A stretch of DNA of 64,000 nt from Siphonodentalium dalli (taxonomy: Eukaryota > Mollusca > Scaphopoda > Gadilida > Siphonodentaliidae). Shown piece after piece: positions 35,601 to 44,355 of this stretch (positions are counted from its first letter, which is position 1; each line of letters begins with the position of its first letter). The position numbers and the translations under genes are program-made. The stretch is from the NCBI GenBank assembly GCA_032622095.1, contig CP136068.1, positions 10,089,729 to 10,153,728 of the forward strand. Reading direction: 5' to 3'. The notes beneath the pieces are model-generated. The model was not told the origin of the DNA, made no database searches, and saw only the letters and a list, made by a program, of their open reading frames with translations.

Positions 35601-37551
35601 AGGCCAATGCATTCTCTTATATGTGCGAGGCGACCTATGGTCGACTCGCATATATAAGAGAATGCATTGGCACAGGGCTAACTGTAACTATCACAATGTG
35701 GTCAAGGAGCCGGTTCCAATGATATCCATATTTGTATGGTTCTATTGAGCCAGACCGAAGATATTTTAGGCTGTTGAAGCTTTATTTGGCCGGTTTGTTG
35801 GGTAAAGGGTTAATTAAATGCTGGTCGCTGCTTTGGTGGTCCATTGTCGTTCCGCGCTTCTTGCCAACCATATGAAACTCTGCCGCAAGTCACGGTATGT
35901 TTTTCTTGAAACATTGTATACTGTACGATATGTGTGACGTCATCGGTATGTACGTTCGCCCGTTACCTACACACGACCCGTTGGTGTCGTTATTATGAGT
36001 TTCCCCTCTATTTAGAGACGGATAAACCGCTACCCATACCACAATACCGAAACGATTCTGACAAACTTCAGCTCATTTTTTACCGTGATCTCATTTTTTT
36101 CCGACTCATCTAAGTTGGGGCTGCCTACGTTGAATGTAAATAAATTAACGTTTTGCATTCAAGTCAATCAGTGACTTGCCATAACATAACGACCAGAAAC
36201 GACACCAACTATGCACACTGTTGTGGCACCAGTGTTTCGATGGCCGACACACTGGCCAATATACACTGATTGTTCTGCATACATGCACGTGCTGTTTTCT
36301 TCCTTTACAGCATTTGCTGATTATACGGCGTATACTCTGGGTGGTCAGACACACCTCCTGAAAGTATTCACTACAATGGTAGACGTAGCTGACGTAGCTA
36401 AGAGCACATGTGATGCTGAAGGAACGCATCTCATTTCAATCGTGAGTGCTCAGATGTTGGACGATTTGGAAACAACTGTCTTGGTGGGAATTGGAAAACC
36501 CAGAGGTCAGTGTTGATTTATCATCAGTCTACTTGTATTTATCTAATTGTAATGAAACTAATTTTATGGAGACATGGACTCAGTATGAGTGTTGAGTATG
36601 ATTGCTTCTAATGTGCTTGATCTAGTGAGCTTGGACATATTTTATCGTATCGTTCAAGTAAAATGGCTTATTGAGATGTCCCTGAACTCAGATCAATATT
36701 GATTTCGGGGAAAGAACCCATGCAAAACCTCGACTTGCCCTGGCTGCGATTATCTTATCCGCGACCTAAATAATTCGGCGACATAGAGTTGGGAATGGGT
36801 ACTGTAAATGGTCTTTTGGAGTGTGAATATGCATGTAAGTAATGAATGTTTCCTTTGTTATGGAAGATGTGCATGGAGTGCGAAATTGAAGGAACACGGT
36901 GAATCAATGCGATATGACCTCCGGTCACAGAGGTATATAAAAACGTACGCAACCTTACCGTTCGGCAGTTTCACCGGAACTCGGTTAGAAAAGCCACGGT
37001 CCCGAGTCGGTGAAAAATGACGTTTAATTTTCTAATTTAGTGTAAATGTAGTAGGGTTAATAAACTAATGTATAGTTCTGCGTTCTTTGAGCATGCATAT
37101 CTGGGTGCAGAAACTTCATTATTCACTTAAATAATGTGTTCCCACACCTCCAGTGACAAAACACACGCAACATTGCTATTTCCAATATAAATGAAAATTT
37201 GTGTCATGTTCGCAAACACCGTAACGAACATTAATATACTTTATTAATATTTGGACGGGCCATCTCCTTTAGCTACATCTATTTATAAACACTGCGTTAT
37301 ATATTAGTATATGATATGGAATTTGCTTTGTTTTAGTTTGGATTGATGGCAAGGACACTGGTGGGAACGATGTCATGCGGACCTGGACTGGTAGCCAAAT
37401 CCCGTGGACCAGGTGGGGTGCAAACGATCCCACTGGAGGTTCAGAAGATTGCATGGGAGTGTACTATGGAACAACTCCTCAGGAATACAGAATGGTCGAT
37501 TTCCAATGCAGCTCAGTCACGACTGATCGGCTCATTATTTGTGAGGTGTGA
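20441..37551 (+). CDS. Secreted PAN/apple plus C-type lectin protein, six exons
   Basis: Proposed join: 20441-20636, 24771-24886, 27861-27966, 32526-32681, 36311-36505, 37337-37551. The exons total 984 nt, exactly 328 codons including TGA. Phases match at every junction (1, 0, 1, 1, 1). The product has 327 residues: signal peptide 1-26, PAN-like domain about 31-95 (Cys 31, 58, 62, 68, 80), a four-Cys module 105-139 (Cys 110, 115, 121, 133), a Thr-rich linker 140-191 likely to be O-glycosylated, and a C-type lectin domain 192-327. Such proteins are extracellular and bind carbohydrate or protein ligands, often in mucus, haemolymph or shell matrix; the ligand here is unknown. The introns are 0.8-4.6 kb and full of repeats. 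The model comes from splice signals and frame, without transcript support. A missed small exon is possible but not needed for the frame. Confidence 0.82.
21317..21810. repeat. 248-bp tandem duplication in intron 1
   Basis: GTTGGATTTTTACCT begins at 21317 and again at 21565. The two units are nearly identical over 248 and 246 bp, with about a dozen differences. They hold no ORF. The duplication lies inside the first intron of the PAN-lectin gene and looks recent. Confidence 0.95.
22740..23060. repeat. Degenerate ATGATAC/GTATCAT repeat
   Basis: Short words such as ATGTATCA, CATGATA, GTGATAC and ACCATGAT recur in both orientations every 40-60 bp. It reads as a decayed satellite or several nested hairpins inside intron 1. 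Nothing coding is seen. Confidence 0.5.
23968..24129. repeat. Long near-perfect hairpin (78-bp stem, 5-base loop)
   Basis: The left arm (23968-24045) and right arm (24051-24129) are inverted copies around the loop TACAA. The inner stem GCGGC/GCCGC is perfect, as is the run GGAAGTACAGAATTTCCAC with its complement. Only a handful of mismatches occur in 78 pairs. It sits in intron 1 of the PAN-lectin gene. It could be a foldback insertion or a source of a hairpin RNA. Confidence 0.92.
24520..24562. repeat. Two 22-bp direct repeats with an inverted echo
   Basis: GTGTTATCCATCGAGTCGGTC occurs at 24520 (first copy, offset 22) and 24542, followed by CGATGGATATAACAC (24566-24580), which is complementary to its first half. 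This is a small nested inverted repeat in intron 1. Confidence 0.75.
24771..24886 (+). CDS. Exon 2: rest of PAN-like domain
   Basis: The acceptor is TATTCACAG at 24762-24770. In phase 1 the exon reads PCQKVAYD then TRTCYLLDSG, supplying the third and fourth core Cys (68 and 80) of the PAN fold whose first pair is in exon 1. Joined, the pattern is C-x3-C-x5-C-x11-C. The donor is ACACTG/GTACGT (GT at 24887), phase 0. The same frame hits a stop just past the donor, which supports a splice here. Confidence 0.8.
25042..25405. mobile_element. Double-palindrome element, copy 1 (364 bp)
   Basis: Two 69-bp palindromes, 25047-25115 and 25332-25400, are inverted copies of each other. Each one is a hairpin with stem GCCAATGCATTCTCTTATA... 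and a loop around CGACCATAGG. The outer ends are CCTGTGCC and GGCACAGG. The spacer is A/T-rich without an ORF. A second copy is at 35451-35676. This copy lies in intron 2 of the PAN-lectin gene. Confidence 0.93.
26041..26347 (+). mobile_element. TTTTAGGTAG foldback family, diverged copy
   Basis: It shares with 44016-44327 and 61822-62134 the order TTTAGGTAG, TTAGAATC, GAGTCGATA, GCTGA, a GAGAGC block, AATGAGG, TTATGTG, AATGACACAAGTAA, then CACATTAT and GTGCGTAT near the 3' end. This is the most diverged copy, with the internal hairpin partly decayed. It lies in intron 2 of the PAN-lectin gene. Confidence 0.75.
27122..27335. repeat. Degenerate GGTACTCTGGAGTACC repeat
   Basis: ACTGTTGG(T/C)ACT-CTGG-(A/T)ACC units recur about seven times at intervals of 25-35 bp. 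The core GGTACTCTGGAGTACC is itself palindromic. The 88-codon open frame across it is a by-product of the repeat. Confidence 0.7.
27861..27966 (+). CDS. Exon 3: four-Cys module
   Basis: The acceptor is AACCATTGCAG at 27850-27860; the exon is read in phase 0. It gives KPGRPCYNIICGMGETC and ends GHRCTPLQTE: four Cys in 24 residues, spaced C-x4-C-x5-C-x11-C, like a short EGF-like or knottin-like fold. The donor is CTGAAG/GTGAGT (GT at 27967), a near-consensus site in phase 1. It is in frame with both neighbouring exons. Confidence 0.72.
28240..28600. repeat. Dispersed CCGATTTCCA-CAAA motif block
   Basis: CCGATTTCCATCAA (28266), CCGATTTCCACCAAA (28409) and CCGATTTCTATAAAA (28508) recur with associated AATCATACC/TCTCCA segments, and again at 33411 (CCGATTTCCACCAAA). 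It looks like an old dispersed repeat in introns 3 and 4. No coding signal. Confidence 0.45.
29335..29760. repeat. Paired CATTCGCGAGG blocks and a small hairpin
   Basis: 29348-29383 and 29679-29713 share CATTCGCGAGG, GCCGTCC and ACTTGTG-ATATCC, an old direct duplication. Next to the second, CGTTAGGCTCCCTAACG (29729-29745) is a tight hairpin. All of this lies in intron 3. Confidence 0.55.
30551..30963 (+). repeat. Dispersed ~415-bp repeat, copy 1
   Basis: Collinear with 60479-60895: both begin GCTCCAAAATAC, share AATACGCATTGAAGT, GGTGTTTGAGTCC, GAAAAAGGCTGG and AAATGGCTGTGA, and end at CATGTCCGTTTAA. There is no ORF and there are no terminal repeats, so the class (SINE-like or MITE) is open. 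It lies in intron 3 of the PAN-lectin gene. Confidence 0.85.
31140..32525. other. Intron sequence with two stray GGTACGAG motifs
   Basis: No gene or exon is recognised apart from the following Thr exon. GGGTACGAGTT at 31909 and GTACGAGTTG at 31921 echo the satellite core of the first 5.7 kb. Confidence 0.4.
32526..32681 (+). CDS. Exon 4: Thr-rich linker
   Basis: The acceptor is TTTGTTTCAG (32516-32525) and the donor CGGCAG/GTAGAT (GT at 32682); both ends are phase 1. The exon is almost pure ACN codons: Gly-Tyr, then about 46 Thr with a single Pro, then Ala. Such stretches form extended O-glycosylated stalks between domains of secreted lectins. The underlying DNA is an (ACAACAACNACG)n minisatellite, so the length is probably polymorphic. 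Gln/Arg-, Asp/Asn- and Cys-rich open frames here are other frames of the same repeat. Confidence 0.78.
32682..36310. other. Intron 4 of the PAN-lectin gene
   Basis: No further exon is needed for the frame. One possible extra exon at 34976-35037 (after TTTTTTGTTTTCAG) reads YRVCENKYNDIPQIICQ in a phase that does not fit, so it was left out. The intron holds the second double-palindrome element at 35451-35676. Confidence 0.5.
35451..35676. mobile_element. Double-palindrome element, copy 2 (226 bp)
   Basis: Two 69-bp palindromes at 35456-35524 and 35603-35671, inverted to each other, nearly identical to those at 25047-25115 and 25332-25400. The ends CCTGTGCC/GGCACAGG are the same, with a shorter spacer (78 bp against 216 bp). 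Shared GGCTAACT follows the right end in both copies. It is in intron 4 of the PAN-lectin gene. Confidence 0.93.
36311..36505 (+). CDS. Exon 5: first half of C-type lectin domain
   Basis: The acceptor is TTCTTCCTTTACAG and the donor CCCAGAG/GTCAGT (GT at 36506), both phase 1. The exon encodes residues 192-256: YTLGGQTHLL, then STCDAEGTHLISIVSAQ, the first conserved Cys and helix of a C-type lectin fold, ending near VLVGIGKPRG. This is the short-form domain without the extra N-terminal Cys pair. Like many lectin exons it is symmetrical (1-1), which allows exon shuffling. Confidence 0.83.
37337..37551 (+). CDS. Exon 6: second half of C-type lectin domain and stop
   Basis: The acceptor is TTTGCTTTGTTTTAG, phase 1. 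It reads VWIDGKD, WTRWGANDPTGGSEDC, YRMVDFQC and finally RLIICEV before TGA at 37549-37551. The last three conserved Cys are all present. The sugar-specificity loop reads AND-P where EPN or QPD is usual, and the WND motif reads MVD, so calcium-dependent sugar binding is uncertain. The stop three residues after the last Cys is a normal lectin-domain end. Confidence 0.88.
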
Positions 37552-37791
37552 ACAGTGACACCATAAAGGTGTAGGAGTGGCATTACTATCCGCAGTTTGA
37601 ACATAGTTCATATATAGTTTCTGATATACAATTATGAACGTAGCTGCCCCTTTATCGTGAAATTTCGTGCACTACGGGATCCTGGTTCACGATATGGATG
37701 CCTCAAATTCAGCAACAAACCGGAGAAGCATTCTTCAAATATTTTTTTTTCAATGGAAACTATTCACCAGCAGATTTACCTGATATACCAG

Positions 37792-37927
37792 AATCGCAAC
37801 TAGGAAATATAGCGATGCCGTGAGAGCTTGGGAAACAAATGAGAGTGTTCTGGTCTGGTCAAATGGTTTTGGCGATTTGGCATGGTTCTGGACTTCTGGT
37901 TTAAACGCTGGACAAACTGCATGTTAG
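37792..37927 (+). pseudogene. Relic of a second C-type lectin exon
   Basis: After a possible acceptor (GATATACCAG) an open frame reads KYSDAVRAWE then GDLAWFWTSGLNAG and ends at TAG 37925-37927. The FWTSG-type motif and preceding helix resemble the middle of invertebrate C-type lectin domains. No donor follows and the rest of the domain is missing, so it is called a relic. It sits 240 bp behind the stop of the PAN-lectin gene, as expected for a decayed tandem neighbour. Confidence 0.45.
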
Positions 37928-38084
37928 TGCTTATCTGAAACATCAGCACTGAGGTATACATAAATACGAATTAAAGATGTGAGGATGTGCTTTGATTTGA
38001 CAGCAAATGTGTAGAGATCGACGACCAGGGCGGTGATGGAGACGAGGTTGTGTAGACCTGAATAGGAAAAAAATTCATGTTTAA

Positions 38085-38945
38085 AACTCAAATAACATTC
38101 AGGGTGGAGTCTATAGTTATAACATTATGTGAAAAACTAAAATAACATTCAGTGTGGGGTCTATAGATAGGAATAAAATTATGTGAATAACTCAAATAAC
38201 ATTATTGGTGGAGTATATAGATAGGGGTCTATAGATAGGAACAACATTATGTGAAAAACTGAAATAACATTCAGGTTGGAGTCTATAGATAGGAACTAAA
38301 TTATGTGAACCATTCAAATAACATTCAGGGTGGAGTCCATATATAGGAACCAAATTATGTGTAAACTAAAATACCATTCAGTGTGGAGTCTATATATAGG
38401 AACTAAATTATGTGAAAAAAATTTAAATACCATTCAGGGTGGAGTCTTTAGATAGGAACTAAATTATGTGAAACATTCAAATACCATTCAGGGTGGAGTC
38501 TATATATAGGAACAAAATTGTGTGTAGAACTCAAATAATATTAAGGGCGAAGTCTATATATAGGAACAGCATTATGTGAAAAACTCAGATAACATTCAGG
38601 GTGGAGTCTACAGCTAGGAAAAAATATGTGAAAAGCACAATTATGTAAACAAAACTCAAATAACATTCAGGGTTGTTTGAGTCTATAGATAGGAACAAAA
38701 TTATGTGTAAAACTCAAATAACATTTAGATTGATCGAGCCTACAGATAGGAACACAATTATGTGTAACACTAAAATACCATTCAGGGTGGAGTCTATAGA
38801 TAGGAATACAATTATGTGAAAAACTCAAATAAAATTCAGTGCGGAGTCTATATATAGGAATACAATTATGTGTAAAACTCAAATACAATTCAGTGCGGAG
38901 TCTATAGATAGGAACACAATTATGTGCAAAGCTCAAATACCATTC
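38085..38945. repeat. Minisatellite, ~55-57-bp units, about 16 copies
   Basis: The unit contains ACATTCAGGGTGGAGTCTAT, AGATAGGAAC and AAATTATGTG, with scattered substitutions and small indels. The 97-codon minus-strand frame at 38667-38960, with repeated CVPIYRL-like units, is a read-through of this repeat. Confidence 0.92.
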
Positions 38946-39023
38946 TCCCCCAGCTACCAAGCGTGTGGAGCTGATCCCGACAGAGAGGCACTTGACTATA
39001 TGGGCACGTTATAATCCACACAC

Positions 39024-39062
39024 TTCGATATATATATATGTGTGTGTGTGTGTGTGCGTGTA
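39024..39062. repeat. AT/GT microsatellite
   Basis: An (AT)n run passes directly into (GT)n. There is no other structure. Confidence 0.9.
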
Positions 39063-40011
39063 GTACACATTAAGTCGCGGTGTTGTACTCACGCGTGTAT
39101 GTGTTTGAGATATGAGACAATGTAATACGAAGGCAAATAAATTGTGCGGGATAAAAGCGAATAAGATAATTTTCCTACAAATGAATACTTCATGGTCAGA
39201 TGGCTTCATGGTCAGGTTGAATCGCCGCACAACCGTTGTTGATCTATTTCACCAATATACAAGTTTTACCTCCTTTCTACAGTTGTTTTACCATGATTTG
39301 TTTACACCAGCCAAACACCACGAACATGATAACTTTAATTCAGCGGTACGTTTGAACAGCATCACTTTGTCATACCAGCTCCATGACAGCAGGACCCACA
39401 GGCATCATATAAAATAGGCATGGCCATTTAACCAGGGGAGGAATTCATTCGTATTTCAAAATCATCTCCCGATACGATATCGACATATGAACCCAATGTC
39501 ACGAATTTCGGTTCGATTACAAATATTTCAACTTTTAATGTTGTTTATTTAAGAAATATATTAGTATTCCAAATAGCAAACACTCTCACAGTGATAACCC
39601 TCCGTATTCGAGTGGGCACGCTACTATTTATGCGTCTTACATGTATATACGTGAGAGGCAATCTATTCGCGCCATGTCGGTATGTTTGGGGGGGGGGTTA
39701 TTGACTTTGGTCAGTGGCTGCATCACTTGGTTTACATTTTAGTTGGGGTCCGGCGGAAAGTCAAAATATTAACAACGATGAATGGGAACCGTTGGGAATC
39801 AATATTAACGAACGTAGCAATGTATTATATGCTTTGGATAATAATGGGAGATCATTGATACATATACAATTTAATCACCAAAATAAAAATAGGATAACTC
39901 CATATATAATGTTTTTACAATGAAATAATAACAATATAGCGATGCTGTAAATCGAAACTTTCTTACTTCAAGGCGCATTTGACATAGTCACACAAGAACC
40001 CGTACACCCCC
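39063..40011. other. No recognised gene
   Basis: One plus-strand frame (39714-39923) reads NNDEWEPLGININERSNV and is moderately protein-like, but it lacks a start in good context, a splice site or a known motif. No other feature is seen. Confidence 0.35.
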
Positions 40012-40062
40012 CTCTCTCTCTCTATCTATCCATCCATCTCATCTCTCTCTCTCTCTCTCTGT
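40012..40062. repeat. CT/CTAT/CATC microsatellite
   Basis: (CT)n interrupted by TATC and CATC units. Confidence 0.85.
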
Positions 40063-40537
40063 TACAGATACAATGCAAGTAGAACATTGGCAAGGTCAGA
40101 ATCGATTACATACATCGATTAACCAACAATGCATGACCTACATGCACATATACATAAAATGCTTGTCAATGTATATGTAATCCAAGCTTTATCGGGTAAA
40201 TATATCGCCCATAGCAGCCTCAATTTACATCGACCATTCGGGTGCCATGAAAAGTGTGTGGTATTAGTGTATAACGCCCATCCGACTATAGATTTTATGT
40301 ATATTTACTTTACTTATATATTGAAATATGTCAACTTTTACTGGCGTGTTGGAGCTGAGATTGTCGCTTAATTCGTCACATTATCAGATAACGTTAAGTC
40401 AACATAGCGTTTCCATCTAGACCAGCCGACTTTTTAACAAAACGAATTAATTGGTTCCTCCGTATATTCCTGTGGAATCGTCATGAAATCTGGTAATCCA
40501 GAAAGAAACATTCGAGTTTTAAATTCTGGACTCAATG

Positions 40538-43302
40538 GTCCGAATCGGCATCTCTGGTTTAAACTAGGTTTTATTCTAGACCTGGTTTTACTCCAGTTTA
40601 AACTAGGTTTAAGTAAGAGCAAAACTTAGTTTTACTGTAGATGGAAGTAAAACTGGGTTTTAGTGTAGTTAAACCAAGTTTTGTGATAAACTCAGTTTCA
40701 GTTTGTGGAATTCGATCTCAATTAAAACTAGGTTTTATTGACGTGATACAGTTATGGCAATATTACTATTTTCTGTGGTGAATTGGCTATATAATCATTA
40801 GTATAAGCTTAAGTATATATGATTTATAAGTACCATACGTCTCGTCTCGAAAATATACCTTTAAATATATTTTTCGCCCAATATTGGTTTTGTTTCTTCG
40901 TGTATATGGGAGAGTTTCTTTTGAATTGGGGGAGGAGTTTATGCTCGGGCGTTTGTCACTCAATATCCATGTGCAGTTTATCTACATACAGGATAGTCTC
41001 TTGGAACTGATTCCTTATTCACAAAAATGTCGCTTTCGGTCAATTTGACGGCACGGGTTGGTGGCACGCCCCAATACCCACTAGAAACACCCCAGACCTC
41101 CTCAACCGGGGGAGGGTACCACACTGAGGGGAGGAAATGGAGTATGAAACATTTTCGAGAACTTTAATGATCTCGGCCAATTTGATGATATGGGTGGGTG
41201 GCCCGCCCCAAACAACCCATAGACATCCGGGGGGGGGGGTATCGCCCGAGGGGTGAACATTGGACATTGGACCATATTCGAGAACGATATAGATATCGGC
41301 CAATTTGACATGCATGGGCGGTTGCCCACCCAAATACCCCATAGAAACAGCTCACCCCTCAATCCGGGGGGAACCACACAGGGGGTGAAACTGTGGTATG
41401 GACCGTTTTCGAGAGCGGTAAGGATTTCGGTCAATTTGACGGCAGGAGTGGGTAACCCGCTCCAAATACCCCATATAAACACCCCACCCTCATCCATGGG
41501 GGTACCACCCCGGTGAGGTTGAAAATGGGGTATGGACCATTTTATTCCTTATTGCAAAAATGTTTCTTTCTGTTAATTTAATGGCGTGGGTGGGTGGCCC
41601 GCCCAATACCACATAGAAACACCCTCAGCGGGGGGTTTCTATGGGTTATCAAATTGACCGAAATCCTTACCGTTCTCGAAAATGGATCATGCTACATTTT
41701 CACCCCCTCAATGTGGTACACTCGCCCGGGTGCGGGCTGATGTGTTTCTGTTGCGTATTTGGGCGTGCCCCATTTCCACCTCCTCGGGTGGCACCCATCG
41801 GATGACGGGTTGGTTGGTGTGTCTTAGTCTGGCAACCCACCCCTGCTGCCAAATTAATTAGCCTAAATCATTACCGTTCTCGAAAATGGTCCATACCCCA
41901 GTTCTCCCCCTCGGGGTGGCACCCCCGGGATGAGGGGTGGTGATGTTTCAATGGGGTATTTTGGGCGAGCCACCCATCCATGCCGTCAAATTCCCCGAAA
42001 TCCTTACCGGGTGCTATCCCCTGGGATGGGTGGTTGTTTTTAGATGGGGTATTTGGGGCGGGCCACCCACACATGCCGTAAAATTGACCGACGAAGACAT
42101 AAAATGCTCCATACAAAATTTTCACCCTTGCGGGGTAGTACCCCCAGGGATGAGGGTGGGGTGTTTCTGTGGGTTATTTGGAGCGGGCCACTCTCCCCTG
42201 CCGTCAAAATGGGCGGAATCCTTATCGTTCTCGAACATTGTCCCTATCCCATCTTCACCCCTCGGTGGTAACAACCTCCCCCCCCCCCCCCCGCCCCGGA
42301 TATGAGGGATTGGGTGTTTCTAGCGTTATTTGTGGCGGACCACCAACACATACCATCAAAATGGCCGAAATTTCCGCCCTCAGGGTGGCACCCTTCCCAG
42401 GAGGTGAGGGCTGAGGTGTTTATATTGGGTATTTGGGGTACCACAGTTCCACCTCCTCGGTGAGAGGATGGGGGGTTTTATTGTGTATTTTGGTCGGGCC
42501 ACCCACTCCTGCTGCCAAATTAAATAGCCTAAATCCTTACTGTTCTCGAAAATGGCTCATACCCCCGGGGCGAGGGTGGTGATGTTTCAATGGGGTGTTT
42601 TGGGCCTCAACTTCGCCGAAATTCTTACCGTTCTCGAAAATTGTCCATACCCCATTTTCACCTCTCCGGGTGATACCCCCGGGGGAGGGGTTTAGGTGTT
42701 TCTGTAGTGTTTTTTTGGGCGGGCCAACCATCCATTACTCAAATTCGCCGAAATTCTTACCGTTCTAGAAAATGGTCCTTACCACATTTTCACCGCTCCG
42801 TGTGGTATAAATGTATACATTGCGGTGAAAATGTGGTAAGGACCATTTTCTAGAACGGTAATAATTTCGGCGAATTTGAGGAATGGATGGTTGGCCCGCC
42901 CAAAAAAACGGGGAGGGTGGTGGTGTTTCTATGGGGTATTTGGGGCGGGCCCCCACCAAGCCGTCAAGAGATATTTGTTTAGTTCCAAAACTCATGTTCG
43001 TCCATGATATTACAAAATATATAACTGCAATACAAGAGACCGTGCATTCGTCGTGAGTTCACAAAGCGCACGGGTTATTCGATTAGGAGATTAGGTGACC
43101 AGACAATGTATTGACAAGTAGCCATAATAAACAGACATACCACGCCTATTATCCTTGCAATTGAACAATTGTGGCCCACAGGTAACGCAATCGACCAAAG
43201 CCATGTCGTCCCAGCGGTAGAGTAAAACTTGGTTTTACTACTAAAACCCAGCTTAAACTGGTAGTTTAAACTAGGTCTAAACTGGAGATGCCGATTCGGA
43301 CC
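40538..43302. mobile_element. Large foldback element, copy 2 (2.77 kb, complete)
   Basis: It begins GGTCCGAATCGGCATCTC and ends with the exact complement GAGATGCCGATTCGGACC. Sub-terminal AAACTAGGTTT blocks follow on both sides. 41020-42960 is an array of about 14 GC-rich ~130-bp units (GGGCGGGCCACCCA, CCGTCAAATTGGCCGAAAT, CTTACCGTTCTCGAAAATGG), some inverted. Segments shared with copy 1 lie just inside the ends in the opposite orientation, so the element is inverted relative to copies 1 and 3. It has no transposase, and the open frames are array translations. Confidence 0.9.
42717..42902. repeat. Hairpin of two inverted array units
   Basis: The left arm (42717-42797) and right arm (42823-42902) are almost perfectly complementary across about 80 bp, including TTCTAGAAAATGGTCCTTAC and its complement. 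A 25-base AT-rich spacer separates them. This is where the array switches orientation inside foldback copy 2. Confidence 0.92.
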
Positions 43303-43885
43303 AGTTTGTCGAATTTTAGGTATAATTCCCTATCAAAGTTGTTCAAAGTGTCGAATTCCACAAGGTTCCTTTCCGATGTTATTGACGTGCATTAGCATAT
43401 GGTATTTTTTAACAACGTCGTTATGTTCATGACTGCAGAGAGGACATACATGCCCGTTTCTCACCAGGTAATATGACATGTTGTAGTCATGTCAGCTATG
43501 AAATTACTTATGTTAAGCTATGAAATCATTTATCTCTGAGCACCGACGACATATTGATACCGGATAACTACCATAAATCACGGTAGGCTTATTCGACATT
43601 GGCTTGCGATACGCAAAACGTAAATACCGATGTGATACATTCTAAACTTCTCATCTACTTCATAAATATATCCATCAACGGAACGAACCGAAGCAAATTC
43701 TTACGCATAATATTGATTATCTCGATTATGAGCACGTGCGAGGAGTTGGTAAATCATATACTATGAAACAAAAATCCGAAATCCGAAATCAACATGTATG
43801 TAAACAAGTAAGAACGTGGTTGGAGTCCCAACATGGACCAGCTTGTACTCTCAAAAACCCGCACATTACAGCTTATAAAGAACTT
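43303..43885. other. No recognised gene
   Basis: AT-rich sequence between two repeats, without coding-like frames or other structure that I can see. Confidence 0.4.
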
Positions 43886-44010
43886 GTTTTAGGTAGATAA
43901 TGTCGATAATGTGCTGAAAATGAGAGCATTTTACATTCGTTTTCACTGTGGCCCGCCCCACAAAACGAAATAACGACTATGACTCCATTATCCAGCCTGC
44001 TTAAAATTTA
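43886..44010 (+). mobile_element. TTTTAGGTAG foldback family, internally deleted copy
   Basis: It has the start (GTTTTAGGTAGA, GTCGATAATGTGCTGAAAAT) and the GTTTTCACTGTGGCCCGC segment of the family but lacks the region between. It lies immediately before a full copy in the same orientation. Confidence 0.75.
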
Positions 44011-44015
44011 ATTTG

Positions 44016-44327
44016 TTTTAGGTAGATTGCTTAGAATCATATCATTTTGAGTCGATAATGTGCTGAAGTTGTAAGCATTTTAGTCACATTATCGACTCAT
44101 AATGAGGAGATTCTAAGTAGATTATGTGTAGACAATGACACAAATAAGCCATCTCACGACTTTTCAAGTGTACGCTCTTTAACACTGTGTTTTCATTGTG
44201 ACCGCGTCATAAAATGGAATAAGGGATATGAGTCCATTAGCTGCTTATTTCATAATCAAATACTCACCTTATATACCTATTTCACATTATGAGTCGATTA
44301 GGTGCGTATAAGCGCGAGGACATGTTG
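44016..44327 (+). mobile_element. TTTTAGGTAG foldback family, full copy
   Basis: A ~310-bp unit, collinear with 61822-62134. Internal hairpin: left arm 44030-44062 (TTAGAATC...GAGTCGATAATGTG) and right arm 44085-44117 (CACATTATCGACTCA...GATTCTAA). Then come GTGTACGCTCTTTAACA and a 3' end GTGCGTAT-AGCGCGAGGA. There is no ORF, so it is presumably a non-autonomous transposon. Confidence 0.85.
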
Positions 44328-44355
44328 ATCAGACAATTACTAATCATATCTTGAA

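Noticed and set aside
38667-38960. Minus-strand 97-codon frame with repeated CVPIYRL-like units
   Set aside because: It is a read-through of the ~56-bp minisatellite; the repetition comes from the DNA and not from protein selection.
38954-39013. Possible exon after TTCTCCCCCAG reading YQACGADPDREALDYMG
   Set aside because: The acceptor is good and the wording is protein-like, but the frame stops after 19 codons, no donor is convincing and no partner exon was found.
39714-39923. Protein-like frame NNDEWEPLGININERSNV
   Set aside because: No start context, splice signal or known motif; kept only as a note in the stretch entry.
43200-43290. tRNA-like 'CCCAGCGGTAGAGTA' string
   Set aside because: No cloverleaf or B-box follows; it is the sub-terminal repeat of foldback copy 2.
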